A DNA stretch of 64,000 nt, taken from contig NZ_VEIY01000002.1 of assembly GCF_007680845.1 (NCBI RefSeq), forward strand, positions 1 through 64,000, given 5' to 3'. The translations under genes were made by a program, and so were the position numbers. The notes below the pieces were generated by a model. The model searched no databases, was not told the DNA's origin, and saw only the letters and a list, made by a program, of their open reading frames with translations. This DNA is from Curtobacterium pusillum (GTDB lineage Bacteria > Actinomycetota > Actinomycetes > Actinomycetales > Microbacteriaceae). Below are positions 8,724 to 16,832 of the stretch, piece after piece (the stretch's first letter is position 1; the number at the start of each line of letters is the position of its first letter).

Positions 8724-9191
8724 TCACGACGGGCAGGCCGTCGCCACCTCCTTGAGCGCGGTCTGCACGTCGGTCTCGGCCGCCTGTGCGTCCGCCGACT
8801 CCTCCGAGCCGCTCTTCCGCAGCGCGGCGGCGTAGTCCTTCGCCGCGCTGTTGAAGTGCTCGAACGCCGTCTTCACGGTGGCGTTGCCGATGCCCGGCAG
8901 GGACGCGTCGAGCCGGTCGTTGATCTCCGTGACCAGCGCAGCGCGCGCCTTGGGGTCGGCCGGCGCGGAGGCGGACGTCTGGTCGTCGACGAAGGACTGG
9001 AACTCCTTCTCGACCTGGGCGCAGGCCTCGGCCTTCGTCTGCGACGCTGCGGCGACGGTCTTCGTGGCGGACGGGGTGTCCGACGAGTCACTGCCCGACG
9101 AGCCACCGGTCGAGGAGCCGCCGCCCGAGCAGCCGGCGAGGAGTGCCACCGCGACGGCTGCGGTGGCGAGCGAGACGAGCTTCTTGCGCAT
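8724..9191 (-). CDS. Hypothetical lipoprotein
   Basis: 155 residues with a classic lipoprotein signal: MRKK, a hydrophobic stretch and the lipobox LLAGC (lipidated Cys at 21). A Ser/Gly/Thr-rich linker (22-45) leads to a helical domain with two Cys (in EACAQVEKEF and near the C-terminus, ATACPS) that could form a disulfide. Anchored on the outer face of the membrane. No family recognised beyond the exported-lipoprotein class. Confidence 0.8.
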   Translation of the reverse strand: MRKKLVSLATAAVAVALLAGCSGGGSSTGGSSGSDSSDTPSATKTVAAASQTKAEACAQVEKEFQSFVDDQTSASAPADPKARAALVTEINDRLDASLPGIGNATVKTAFEHFNSAAKDYAAALRKSGSEESADAQAAETDVQTALKEVATACPS

Positions 9192-9301
9192 GTGTGGGTC
9201 CCCCAGGTCGTGCCCGCACCCGGGACGGCGTGCGGATCCGCATCGAGGCTACACATCGGCGCCGCACAGGGTGACCCGGCCCGTGGCGTACCGTCGAGGG
9301 C

Positions 9302-10267
9302 ATGCGCGCCATCACGCCCGACGACGGCACCCTCCACGTCGACGAACTGCCCGACCCGGTGCCGGCCGCGGGCGAGGTCCTCATCGAGGTCGCCGCCGCC
9401 GGGGTGAACAACGCGGACCTGCAGCAGGTCGCCGGGAACTACCCGCCGCCGCCCGGGGCGTCCGACATCCTCGGGCTCGAGGTCTCCGGCACGGTCCGCG
9501 CGCTCGGCGCCGGGGTGACCAGCTTCGCGATCGGCGACCGGGTCTGCGCGCTGCTCTCGGGCGGTGGCTACGCGTCGCTCGTCGCCGCGCCCGTGACGCA
9601 GGTGCTGCCGGTTCCGGGGAACGTCGACCTCGTCGAGGCCGCCGGGCTGCCCGAGGCCGCCTGCACGGTCTACTCGAACGTCGGCATGCTCGCCGGACTC
9701 CGCCCCGGACAGACGCTCCTCGTGCACGGCGGGACGGGCGGCATGGGGTCGCACGCGGTGCTGTGGGCGAAGGCGCTCGGTGCGACGGTGGTCGCGACCT
9801 CGGGCGGCGAGCGCAAGGTGCGCGCCTCCCGCGAGCTCGGGGCGGACCTGGTCATCGACCACCGCTCCGAGGACTTCGTCGCCCGCACGCTCGAGTTCAC
9901 CGGCGGCCGCGGGGTGGACGTCGTGCTCGACGTGGTCGGGCCGGACTACCTCGACCGGAACCTCGAGGTCCTCGCGCCGAACGGGCACATCGCGGTCATC
10001 GCATCGGGGAGCGGCCGCACCGGCGAGCTCGACCTCGGCGCGATGATGCGGAAGCGCGCGACGATCAGTGCGACGACGTTGCGCGCACGTCCCGCCGTCG
10101 AGAAGGCCGCGATCGTCGAGGCCGTGCGCTACAACGTCTGGCCGCTGGTCTCCGCAGGACGGGTGCGACCGGTGGTCGACTCGGTGCTCCCGCTCGACCA
10201 GGCGGCCGAGGCGCACCGACGGGTCCGCGACGGCGAGGTCATCGGGAAGGTGCTGCTGACGCCCTAG
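9302..10267 (+). CDS. Zinc-independent quinone oxidoreductase-like dehydrogenase (MDR family)
   Basis: 321 residues, matching NAD(P)H:quinone oxidoreductase (PIG3/QorA-like) medium-chain dehydrogenases. It has a GroES-like N-terminal fold with GVNNADLQQ (near 35-45), a Rossmann motif HGGTGGMGSHA (near 140-150) that binds NADPH, and no zinc-ligand Cys set. A TACCGT box (9289-9294) sits 7 nt before the ATG, so it is probably leaderless. Its TAG stop shares the CTAG palindrome with the stop of the convergent tetR gene. Confidence 0.87.
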   Translation: MRAITPDDGTLHVDELPDPVPAAGEVLIEVAAAGVNNADLQQVAGNYPPPPGASDILGLEVSGTVRALGAGVTSFAIGDRVCALLSGGGYASLVAAPVTQVLPVPGNVDLVEAAGLPEAACTVYSNVGMLAGLRPGQTLLVHGGTGGMGSHAVLWAKALGATVVATSGGERKVRASRELGADLVIDHRSEDFVARTLEFTGGRGVDVVLDVVGPDYLDRNLEVLAPNGHIAVIASGSGRTGELDLGAMMRKRATISATTLRARPAVEKAAIVEAVRYNVWPLVSAGRVRPVVDSVLPLDQAAEAHRRVRDGEVIGKVLLTP

Positions 10268-10908
10268 GCGCCCACGGCGCCCGCGGCACTCGCGGCGCCC
10301 GCGCGCTGTCCTCGCACGAGGTCGAGCACCTGGCCGCACTTCGCCCCGAACGTCGCGCGGAGCAGGTCCGCGGCGTCGGAGTCCGCGTCGAACAGCGACG
10401 GCATGTCGATCGCCAGCATGACGGCGAAGATCATCCCGCTGCCGAGGAACCCCTGCACCTGGTCGTCGGGGATCCCGGCCTCGTCGCGGAGGAACCGGTA
10501 CATCTCGAGGAACCCCGCGCGGGCGGCGGCACCGATCGCCGGGTCGGCACCGGACACGAAGCCCTGCAGGAGCATCGTGTGGAGGCCCTGCTTCGCGGCG
10601 AGGTCGACGAACTGCTCGCCGATGACGTGCGCGACGGTGTCGTCCGGGCCGAGGTGCGCGAGGGTCTCCCGCCACGCGTCGAGCAGGGTCGTCAGCGTGT
10701 CGTGGAAGACCTCGAGGAAGAGTGCTTCCTTCGAGCCGAACATCCGCACGACGTACGGCTGGCTGATGCCCGCGGCGGCCGCGATCTGGTCCGTGGTCGT
10801 GCCGTTGTAGCCCTGGCTGCCGAAGAGCCCTCGCGCAGCCTCGAGGATCATCGCGCGCCGCTGCGCGGCGGGCATCCGGGGAGCGGGTGCTTCGGTTGCG
10901 GAACTCAT
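10264..10908 (-). CDS. TetR-family regulator of the adjacent efflux gene
   Basis: 214 residues. The N-terminal helix-turn-helix (about 28-60, TTDQIAAAAGISQPYVVRMF) is typical of TetR repressors; the rest is a helical ligand domain. It is divergent from a DHA2 transporter gene, with only 76 bp between the two starts, the standard layout of a drug-responsive repressor and its target. The transporter's TTGACA box lies 3 bp from the tetR start codon, so binding there would also control tetR. Confidence 0.87.
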   Translation of the reverse strand: MSSATEAPAPRMPAAQRRAMILEAARGLFGSQGYNGTTTDQIAAAAGISQPYVVRMFGSKEALFLEVFHDTLTTLLDAWRETLAHLGPDDTVAHVIGEQFVDLAAKQGLHTMLLQGFVSGADPAIGAAARAGFLEMYRFLRDEAGIPDDQVQGFLGSGMIFAVMLAIDMPSLFDADSDAADLLRATFGAKCGQVLDLVRGQRAGAASAAGAVGA

Positions 10909-10984
10909 GGTTGACAGGTTATCAGTCGATTACTACAGTCGCCATCGTTAGTAATCATCCGATTACCAAAGAACGGATCCCACC
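10909..10984 (+). promoter_or_regulatory. Promoter and GTAATC/GATTAC operator for the DHA2 transporter
   Basis: TTGACA (10911-10916) and TACAGT (10934-10939) are 17 bp apart, a good sigma-A-type promoter for the plus-strand transporter. A perfect inverted repeat GTAATC-ATCC-GATTAC spans 10951-10966, just downstream, and another GATTAC (10928-10933) abuts the -10 box. These AT-containing repeats stand out in GC-rich surroundings and are the likely binding sites of the divergent TetR protein. Confidence 0.7.
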
Positions 10985-12412
10985 ATGGAACGACGCATCC
11001 CCGTCTGGCTCGCCGTCGCAGCCGCGTCCCTCCCGATGTTCATGGCCACGCTCGACAACCTCGTCGTCACGAGTGCCCTGCCGGCCGTCCACGCCGACCT
11101 CGGCGCCTCGGTCGAGGAGCTGCAGTGGATCACGAACGCGTACACGCTCGCGTTCGCCGCGCTCATGCTCCTCGCCGTCGGTCTCGGCGACCGCCTGGGC
11201 CGCCGGCACCTGTTCGTCGCGGGCATCGCGGTCTTCACCGTGTCGTCCGCCTTCGCCGCGCTGAGCACCGACCCGACCGCCCTCATCGTCTGGCGAGCGG
11301 TCGAGGGCGCCGGGGCCGCCGCGATCATGCCGCTCTCGCTCACCCTGCTCGTCGGCAGCGTGCCGGACCGGCTCCGCACGGTCGGCATCGGCGTCTGGGG
11401 TGGCATCTCCGGCCTCGGGGTCGCCCTCGGCCCGCTCATCGGCGGCGCCGTCGTCGAGAACTGGAGCTGGGAGGCCATCTTCTGGCTCAACGTCCCCGTC
11501 GGCATCATCGCCATCCCGCTCGCCCTGTACGCGCTGCCGAACACCCGTGGCGCCCGGGTCCGTGCCGACGTCCTCGGCGTCCTGCTCGCCGGGCTCGGCG
11601 TGCTCGGGGTCGTCTTCGGTGTCGTCCGCGGCAACGACGCGGGGTGGACCAGTGGCGAGGTGCTCACCGGACTGATCGGCGGCGGTGTGCTGCTCGTCGC
11701 GTTCGTCCTCTGGCAGGCACGGACGTCCGCTCCGCTGCTGCCGCTCCGGTTCTTCCGCGACCGCAGCTTCGCCCTCGCCAACATCGTCGCGATGACGTTC
11801 TCGTTCGGGGCGTTCGGCGCGGTGTTCATCCTCATCCAGTTCCTGCAGGTCGTGCAGGGCCGCACCCCGCTCGAGGCCGGCGTCTGGACGATGCCGTGGA
11901 CCCTCGCGCCGATGGTGGTCGCGCCGCTCGCCGGGATCATCGCACCCCGGGTCGGCACGCGCGTGCTCATCACGGGCGGGATGGTGTTCCTGTCCGCCGG
12001 GCTGTTCTGGATCGCCGGGACGATGGCCGCCGACGTCACCTTCACGACCCTGCTGCCCGGCTTCCTGCTCGCCGGGATCGGGATGGGCGCAGTGTTCGGG
12101 CCGATCTCGACGGCGGTGCTCGCCCGGATGCCGCAGCACGACCACGCGAAGGCGTCGGGGGCGAACTCGACGCTCCGCGAGATCGGTGTCGCACTCGGGA
12201 TCGCCGTCCTCACCGCGGTGTTCACCGGCAACGGCGGCCAGCTCACCCCCACCGGGTACGTGGACGCGGCGCAGCCGGCCGTGATGGTCGGTGCCGCCGT
12301 GGTCGCGGCGAGCGCGATCGTCGCCGTGTTCCTGCCCGCGGGTCGCGCGGCCCGCGCTCCCGAGGCGCTCCCCGAGCCCGTCCTCGAGCCCCAGCTCTCC
12401 CCCGCGAGCTGA
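10985..12412 (+). CDS. MFS transporter, DHA2 family (drug/H+ antiporter)
   Basis: 475 residues with about 14 predicted membrane helices, as in EmrB/QacA-type drug:proton antiporters. Family motifs are visible: LDNLVVTSALP in helix 1 (near 18-28), and GDRLGRRH in the loop between helices 2 and 3 (near 68-75, motif A). It is divergent to a TetR regulator and downstream of a consensus promoter with an inverted-repeat operator. Substrates unknown; induction by a toxic compound is inferred from the layout. Confidence 0.88.
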   Translation: MERRIPVWLAVAAASLPMFMATLDNLVVTSALPAVHADLGASVEELQWITNAYTLAFAALMLLAVGLGDRLGRRHLFVAGIAVFTVSSAFAALSTDPTALIVWRAVEGAGAAAIMPLSLTLLVGSVPDRLRTVGIGVWGGISGLGVALGPLIGGAVVENWSWEAIFWLNVPVGIIAIPLALYALPNTRGARVRADVLGVLLAGLGVLGVVFGVVRGNDAGWTSGEVLTGLIGGGVLLVAFVLWQARTSAPLLPLRFFRDRSFALANIVAMTFSFGAFGAVFILIQFLQVVQGRTPLEAGVWTMPWTLAPMVVAPLAGIIAPRVGTRVLITGGMVFLSAGLFWIAGTMAADVTFTTLLPGFLLAGIGMGAVFGPISTAVLARMPQHDHAKASGANSTLREIGVALGIAVLTAVFTGNGGQLTPTGYVDAAQPAVMVGAAVVAASAIVAVFLPAGRAARAPEALPEPVLEPQLSPAS

Positions 12413-12430
12413 CCCGCACCCCCGGGTGGG

Positions 12431-13201
12431 TCAGGCGTGGACGCGGGAGAGGAACTCCACGAGCGCCGGGTGCTGCGGGGCGTCGAGGACGGCAGCGGGA
12501 GCGCCCTCCTCGACGACCTCGCCCCGGTGGAGGAACACGATCCGGTCGGCCACGTTCCGCGCGAAGTGCATCTCGTGCGTCGTCATGAGGATCGTGGAGC
12601 CCTGCCGCTTCAGCTCGGTGACGAGGTCGAGCACCTCACCGACGAGCTGCGGGTCGAGGGCGCTCGTGACCTCGTCGAGCAGGAGCAGCTCCGGGTCGGA
12701 CGCGATGGCCCGGACGATCGCGACGCGCTGCTGCTGCCCGCCGGAGAGCCGGTCCGGGTACGCACCCGCGAAGTCCGCGAGGCCGATCCGGTCGAGCAGC
12801 CGCTTCGCGGTCGCCTCGGCCTCCGCTCGCGGCACCCCGTGCACCTGGCGGGAGGCGAGCGTCACGTTGTCGAGCACGCTCATGTGCGGGAACAGGTTGA
12901 ACTGCTGGAAGACCACACCGATCCGCGCCCGCGTGCGGTCGACGTCGATCCGAGGGTCGGCGATGTCCGTGCCCTGCAGCAGGATCTCGCCGTCGTCGAT
13001 GCCCTCCAGCAGGTTCACCGTCTTGAGGAGCGTCGACTTCCCGGACCCGGACGCCCCGATGACGCAGATGACCTCGTGGCGGTGCACGGTCAGGTCGATG
13101 CCGCGGAAAACCTCGTGCTCGCCGAACGCCTTGCGCAACCCGCGCAGCTCGAGGACCGCAGCCGACGCGTCGGGCGTGTTCCGCGCCTCCAGACCGCTCA
13201 T
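12431..13201 (-). CDS. Polar amino acid ABC transporter, ATP-binding protein (GlnQ-like)
   Basis: 256 residues. Walker A GASGSGKST (near 48-56), Q-loop VFQQFNLFPHM, signature LSGGQQQR (near 150) and Walker B LLLLDEVTSALD are all intact, and the sequence is closest to GlnQ/ArtP-type amino acid importers. Its start overlaps the permease stop by 4 nt (ATGA), and the solute-binding gene precedes both, so the three form one importer operon. The exact amino acid is not predictable. Confidence 0.9.
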   Translation of the reverse strand: MSGLEARNTPDASAAVLELRGLRKAFGEHEVFRGIDLTVHRHEVICVIGASGSGKSTLLKTVNLLEGIDDGEILLQGTDIADPRIDVDRTRARIGVVFQQFNLFPHMSVLDNVTLASRQVHGVPRAEAEATAKRLLDRIGLADFAGAYPDRLSGGQQQRVAIVRAIASDPELLLLDEVTSALDPQLVGEVLDLVTELKRQGSTILMTTHEMHFARNVADRIVFLHRGEVVEEGAPAAVLDAPQHPALVEFLSRVHA

Positions 13202-14076
13202 ACCGTGCCCCCGATCTGCTCGCGCCGCTGCTGCCGACGCGCGATCGCGTCCGTGACGCGGATCAGCGGCAGGCTGATCACCACGAACAGCAGGCCGGCG
13301 ACGAAGTAGGGCGTGAAGTTGTAGCTCTCGGCCTGCGCGATCTGCGCGGACCGGACCGCGTCGACGGCACCGAGGATCGACACCAGGCCGACGTCCTTCT
13401 GCATCGACACGAAGTCGTTCATGAGCGCCGGCGTGACCTTCCGGATCGCCTGCGGGAGCACCACGAGCCGGAGCGTCTTCGCGTGCGACAGCCCGAGCGA
13501 CCGGGCCGCGAGGCGCTGGGAGGGGTGCACGGCCTCCATGCCGGCACGGAGGACCTCGGCGATGTAGGACGAGTACGTCAGGACGATCGCGATGGTGCCC
13601 CAGACCTCGGCGGGCAGGCGCGGGAAGACCCCGAGACCGGGGATCCCGTACCCGACGAGGTACAGCACGATGATGAGCGGCAGGCCACGGAACAGGTCCG
13701 TGTAGCCGGTCGCGAGCATCCGCAACGGGAAGAACACCGGGTTCCGGAGCCCGCGGACGACCGCGAGGAGCGTGCCGAACACCGCGACGCCGATGGCGCT
13801 GAAGAACAGGATCCGGACGTTCAACCAGAGCCCCAGCAGGATCGCCGGGAACGACTCGACGGCGGTCTGCGGGTCGAAGAACGACTGCTGCACCGCGGCC
13901 CAGCCCGGGGTGTTCACGACACCGAACCAGACGATCGCGATGACGACGACCGTCGACAGCACGGAGACGACGACCGATCGACGGCCGCGCTGCCGACGGT
14001 AGAGCCGGCGTTCCAGCTCGACCTGGCTCGGCGCGGGTGCGGCCACCGGGGTGCCGGCGCCTGCTGGCAGGGTCAT
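13198..14076 (-). CDS. Polar amino acid ABC transporter, permease
   Basis: 292 residues of the HisM/GlnP permease family. About five to six membrane helices and the EAA loop (EVLRAGMEAVHPSQRLAARSLG, near residues 180-201), which contacts the ATPase, are present. The first 30 residues are a hydrophilic cytoplasmic extension. It lies 4 nt after the solute-binding gene and overlaps the ATPase gene. A single permease gene suggests a homodimeric channel. Confidence 0.9.
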   Translation of the reverse strand: MTLPAGAGTPVAAPAPSQVELERRLYRRQRGRRSVVVSVLSTVVVIAIVWFGVVNTPGWAAVQQSFFDPQTAVESFPAILLGLWLNVRILFFSAIGVAVFGTLLAVVRGLRNPVFFPLRMLATGYTDLFRGLPLIIVLYLVGYGIPGLGVFPRLPAEVWGTIAIVLTYSSYIAEVLRAGMEAVHPSQRLAARSLGLSHAKTLRLVVLPQAIRKVTPALMNDFVSMQKDVGLVSILGAVDAVRSAQIAQAESYNFTPYFVAGLLFVVISLPLIRVTDAIARRQQRREQIGGTV

Positions 14077-14080
14077 GCGG

Positions 14081-14899
14081 CTACTTCAGGACCGGGGTGC
14101 CGGTCTCCGAGGAGAGCCACTTCGTCTGCAGGGACTCCAGGGTGCCGTCGTCGTCGAGTGCTGCGAGGGCCTTGTCGACCTTGCTCGTCAGCTTCGAGTC
14201 CTTCGGCAGCACGAAGCCGAACTGGTCGCCCTTGCCGTCGGCCGGGAACTGCGCCGACACGGTGCCGTCGTCGAGCTGCGCGGACGCCATGTAGAACGCC
14301 GTCGGGAGGTCGGTGACGATCGCGTCGATCTGCCCGGACTTGAGCGCGAGCACCGCGTCGTCGTTCGAGTTGAAGACCTGCGGGGTGACCCCGAGGACGC
14401 TCTTGACGCTGTCGATCGAGGTAGACCCGGTCGCGACGCCGATCGCGTCCTTCTTCAGCTCGGCGATCGTGGTGTGGTCGACGGCCTTCGAGGACTTCGT
14501 CGTGACGACCGCCTGCGTGGTCGTGTAGTACGGCGTGGACATGTCCACGGCCTTCTTGCGCTTGGCGTCGATCGAGAACTGCTGGATGTTGAGGTCCCAG
14601 TCCTTCGGGCCCGGTGCGATCGCGCTGTCGAACGTGCTGCGCTTCCAGACCACGTCGGACTTCGCGTACCCCATCTCCTTCGCGACGGCGTAGGCCACCG
14701 CGGACTCGAAGCCCTTGCCGGACTGCGGCTTGTTGTCCTCGACCCACGGCGAGTACGCGGGCTGACCGGTCGCGATCGTGAGCTTGCCGTCGGTGACGGT
14801 GCCGGCGGCGTTGCTGCTGCCGGAGGAGCACGCGGAGAGTGCGAGTGCGGCGACCGCGGCGGTCGCGACGACGAGGGTGAGACGGAGGGATCGGGTCAC
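14081..14899 (-). CDS. Amino acid ABC transporter, solute-binding lipoprotein
   Basis: 272 residues from GTG 14899, which has AAGG about 8 nt upstream and produces a proper signal peptide. The lipobox LSACS places the lipidated Cys at 24. The mature part is a bacterial extracellular solute-binding protein family 3 domain (TIATGQPAYSPW, GFESAVAYAVAKEMG, DAIVTDLPTAFYM). First gene of the importer operon with the permease and ATPase. Confidence 0.9.
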   Translation of the reverse strand: MTRSLRLTLVVATAAVAALALSACSSGSSNAAGTVTDGKLTIATGQPAYSPWVEDNKPQSGKGFESAVAYAVAKEMGYAKSDVVWKRSTFDSAIAPGPKDWDLNIQQFSIDAKRKKAVDMSTPYYTTTQAVVTTKSSKAVDHTTIAELKKDAIGVATGSTSIDSVKSVLGVTPQVFNSNDDAVLALKSGQIDAIVTDLPTAFYMASAQLDDGTVSAQFPADGKGDQFGFVLPKDSKLTSKVDKALAALDDDGTLESLQTKWLSSETGTPVLK

Positions 14900-14979
14900 G
14901 GTCGGGCCTTCGTGAGGGGTCAGGGCAGGACGAAGTGTACTTCCGAGTGGGATACCAGCGCGAAACGGATGTCGCGCGA

Positions 14980-15477
14980 CTACTCGGCCATCGTGAAGTC
15001 GTCGAACGAGAAGCCCGGCGAGACCAGGCAGCTCAGCAGGACCTCGCCGTCGCCCGGCAGGGTCCGCTGCCACACGCCGCCGCGCACGAACGCCTGCGCG
15101 TCGTTCACGCGATCACGACCGGCGTCCGGCCCGAGGGTGATCGTCGCGCCGGGCTCGGGCTCGTCGCCGTCGCCGCCGAGCTGCAGGTCGACCGCGTCCG
15201 GGCCGTGCCACATCCAGATCTCGTCGCTCGTCACCCGGTGCCAGGCCGAGGCCTCCCCCGGGGGCAGCAGGAAGTGGATGAGGGTCGCCGCGGGTCGGTC
15301 GCCAGCGGGGGTCGACACCGTGGCGGGCGAGGTCCAGGTGCGGACGTACCAGCCGCCCTCGGGGTGCGGCTCCATGCCGAGCGCGACGGCGCGCTTCGGG
15401 ACGTCGAGCCACTCGATGAGCTCGCCGGCCACGGTGCGTCGTGCGGCCATGCCGGGTCGGGGTGCGGTGTCGGTCAT
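14980..15477 (-). CDS. DUF985 cupin-superfamily protein
   Basis: 165 residues matching DUF985, a single-domain cupin: EPHPEGGWYVRTW (near 36-48), FLLPPGEASAWHRVTSDEIWMWH (69-91) and a C-terminal SCLVSPGFSFDDF motif. Members bind small ligands or metals but have no firmly assigned reaction. It overlaps the upstream amidohydrolase stop by 4 nt (ATGA), so it is the third gene of a coupled operon with the amidohydrolase and SAHH-like genes and probably acts on the same metabolite. Confidence 0.85.
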   Translation of the reverse strand: MTDTAPRPGMAARRTVAGELIEWLDVPKRAVALGMEPHPEGGWYVRTWTSPATVSTPAGDRPAATLIHFLLPPGEASAWHRVTSDEIWMWHGPDAVDLQLGGDGDEPEPGATITLGPDAGRDRVNDAQAFVRGGVWQRTLPGDGEVLLSCLVSPGFSFDDFTMAE

Positions 15478-16832
15478 CGTTCCTCCTCAGGAGTGGGGTG
15501 GGGGGAGAGCGCGCCGCCGGCGGCCCGGACAGCCCCGCGGATGACGGTCGCGACGGCACGGCCGGCACCGTCCTCGACGAGCTCGGCCATGGCGTCGGGC
15601 ACGGTGCGGGCATCGACGTCGAAGACGGCCAGGTCGGCGCGGGCACCCACGGCGAGGTGCCCGATCCGGTCCGGTCCGACTGCGAGCCCCATGGCGTGCG
15701 CGCCGCCGAGGGTCGCGGCGGCGAGGAGTCGCTCGTGCAGGTCACGGTGGCCGTACCCCTGCGACCGGGCGATCCGGTGCAGCGCCGTGACGTCCGCCAT
15801 CAGGTCGAGCGACGGGGACGACGACAGCGAGTCGGTGCCGATCGCGATCGGACTGCCCTCGCGCAGGTAGTCGGCGACGGGCGGCGGGTCGAGCCCGATG
15901 ACGGCGTTCGACCGCGGGCACAGCGCGACGGCGGTGCCGCGGGCGCGGAGGAGGGCCCGGTCGGCCGCGGTCATGTAGACGCCGTGCGCGATGTGGCAGT
16001 CGGGGCCGAGCACCCCCAGGCGGTCCACGAACGCGGTCGCGCTCGCGCCGAACCCGAGGGCGCGCATCGCGCGGAACGACGGGGCGTTCGCCAGGTGCCA
16101 GTCGCTGCCGTGCCCGACCCCGTCGACGCCGTCGAGTCCGGGGACCGGCCCGAGGGCGATGCGCTCCCCCTCGAACGCCGCCTCGCCGAGGTGCAGGTGC
16201 AGTCGGAGTCCGCGCTGCCGCACGATGTCGGGCAGCTCCAGGAGCGGTGCGACGTCGAGGGAGTACGGCGCGTGGGGAGAGAGGCCGGCACCCGGGGTCG
16301 TCGGGATCCGCGCCAGCTCGCCGAGGACCTGGTCGCGACCGTGCGTCTGCCAGGCCTCGTTCTCCCAGTCCATGACCTCCCAGTAGGCGATGCCGCCAAG
16401 GCCGTGCGTCTCGAGCGCGGTCGACGCCTCGATGTCGGTGACGACGTCGGCGATGCTCGTCACGCCGGCCAGGATCGACGCCCGAGCGCCGGCGGCCGCT
16501 TCGGCGTGCCAGTCGTGCGGTCGGGCGTACTCCTCGTTGAACGCGACCGCCCAGTCCTCGAATCCGTCGTACTGCCGCTGGCCGACACTGGCCATGCCGG
16601 TGTACTGGAGGTGCGAGTGCGCGTTCACGAGACCGGGCAGCAGGGCACCGCGCCACCGCCGTTCGGTGAACGGCGTTCCCGGGACGGTGAGCTGGTCGAC
16701 GACCCACGACCGGTCGCCGACGTGCAGGATCCGACCGTCCTGCACCGCGACCGCACCGTCCGCGATGGGCGGCGCGGTCATCGGCACGACGATGCGCGCC
16801 GAGTGCACCGTCACCGGGTGCACGGCGGTCAC
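15474..16832 (-). CDS. Amidohydrolase, probable SAH/aminofutalosine-type deaminase
   Basis: 452 residues from GTG 16832, which overlaps the TGA of the upstream SAHH-like gene as GTGA. The TRZ/ATZ-type amidohydrolase fold is clear: composite N- and C-terminal beta domain, metal-binding LVNAHSHLQ (near 68), LHLHLGEA (near 215), a further His in IAHGVY and the Asp in IGTDSLSSSPSLD. These motifs match deaminases of adenosine-like substrates such as S-adenosylhomocysteine, methylthioadenosine or aminofutalosine. Context with a Thermotoga-type SAHH homologue favours an SAH-related substrate; this is inference. Confidence 0.8.
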   Translation of the reverse strand: MTAVHPVTVHSARIVVPMTAPPIADGAVAVQDGRILHVGDRSWVVDQLTVPGTPFTERRWRGALLPGLVNAHSHLQYTGMASVGQRQYDGFEDWAVAFNEEYARPHDWHAEAAAGARASILAGVTSIADVVTDIEASTALETHGLGGIAYWEVMDWENEAWQTHGRDQVLGELARIPTTPGAGLSPHAPYSLDVAPLLELPDIVRQRGLRLHLHLGEAAFEGERIALGPVPGLDGVDGVGHGSDWHLANAPSFRAMRALGFGASATAFVDRLGVLGPDCHIAHGVYMTAADRALLRARGTAVALCPRSNAVIGLDPPPVADYLREGSPIAIGTDSLSSSPSLDLMADVTALHRIARSQGYGHRDLHERLLAAATLGGAHAMGLAVGPDRIGHLAVGARADLAVFDVDARTVPDAMAELVEDGAGRAVATVIRGAVRAAGGALSPHPTPEEER

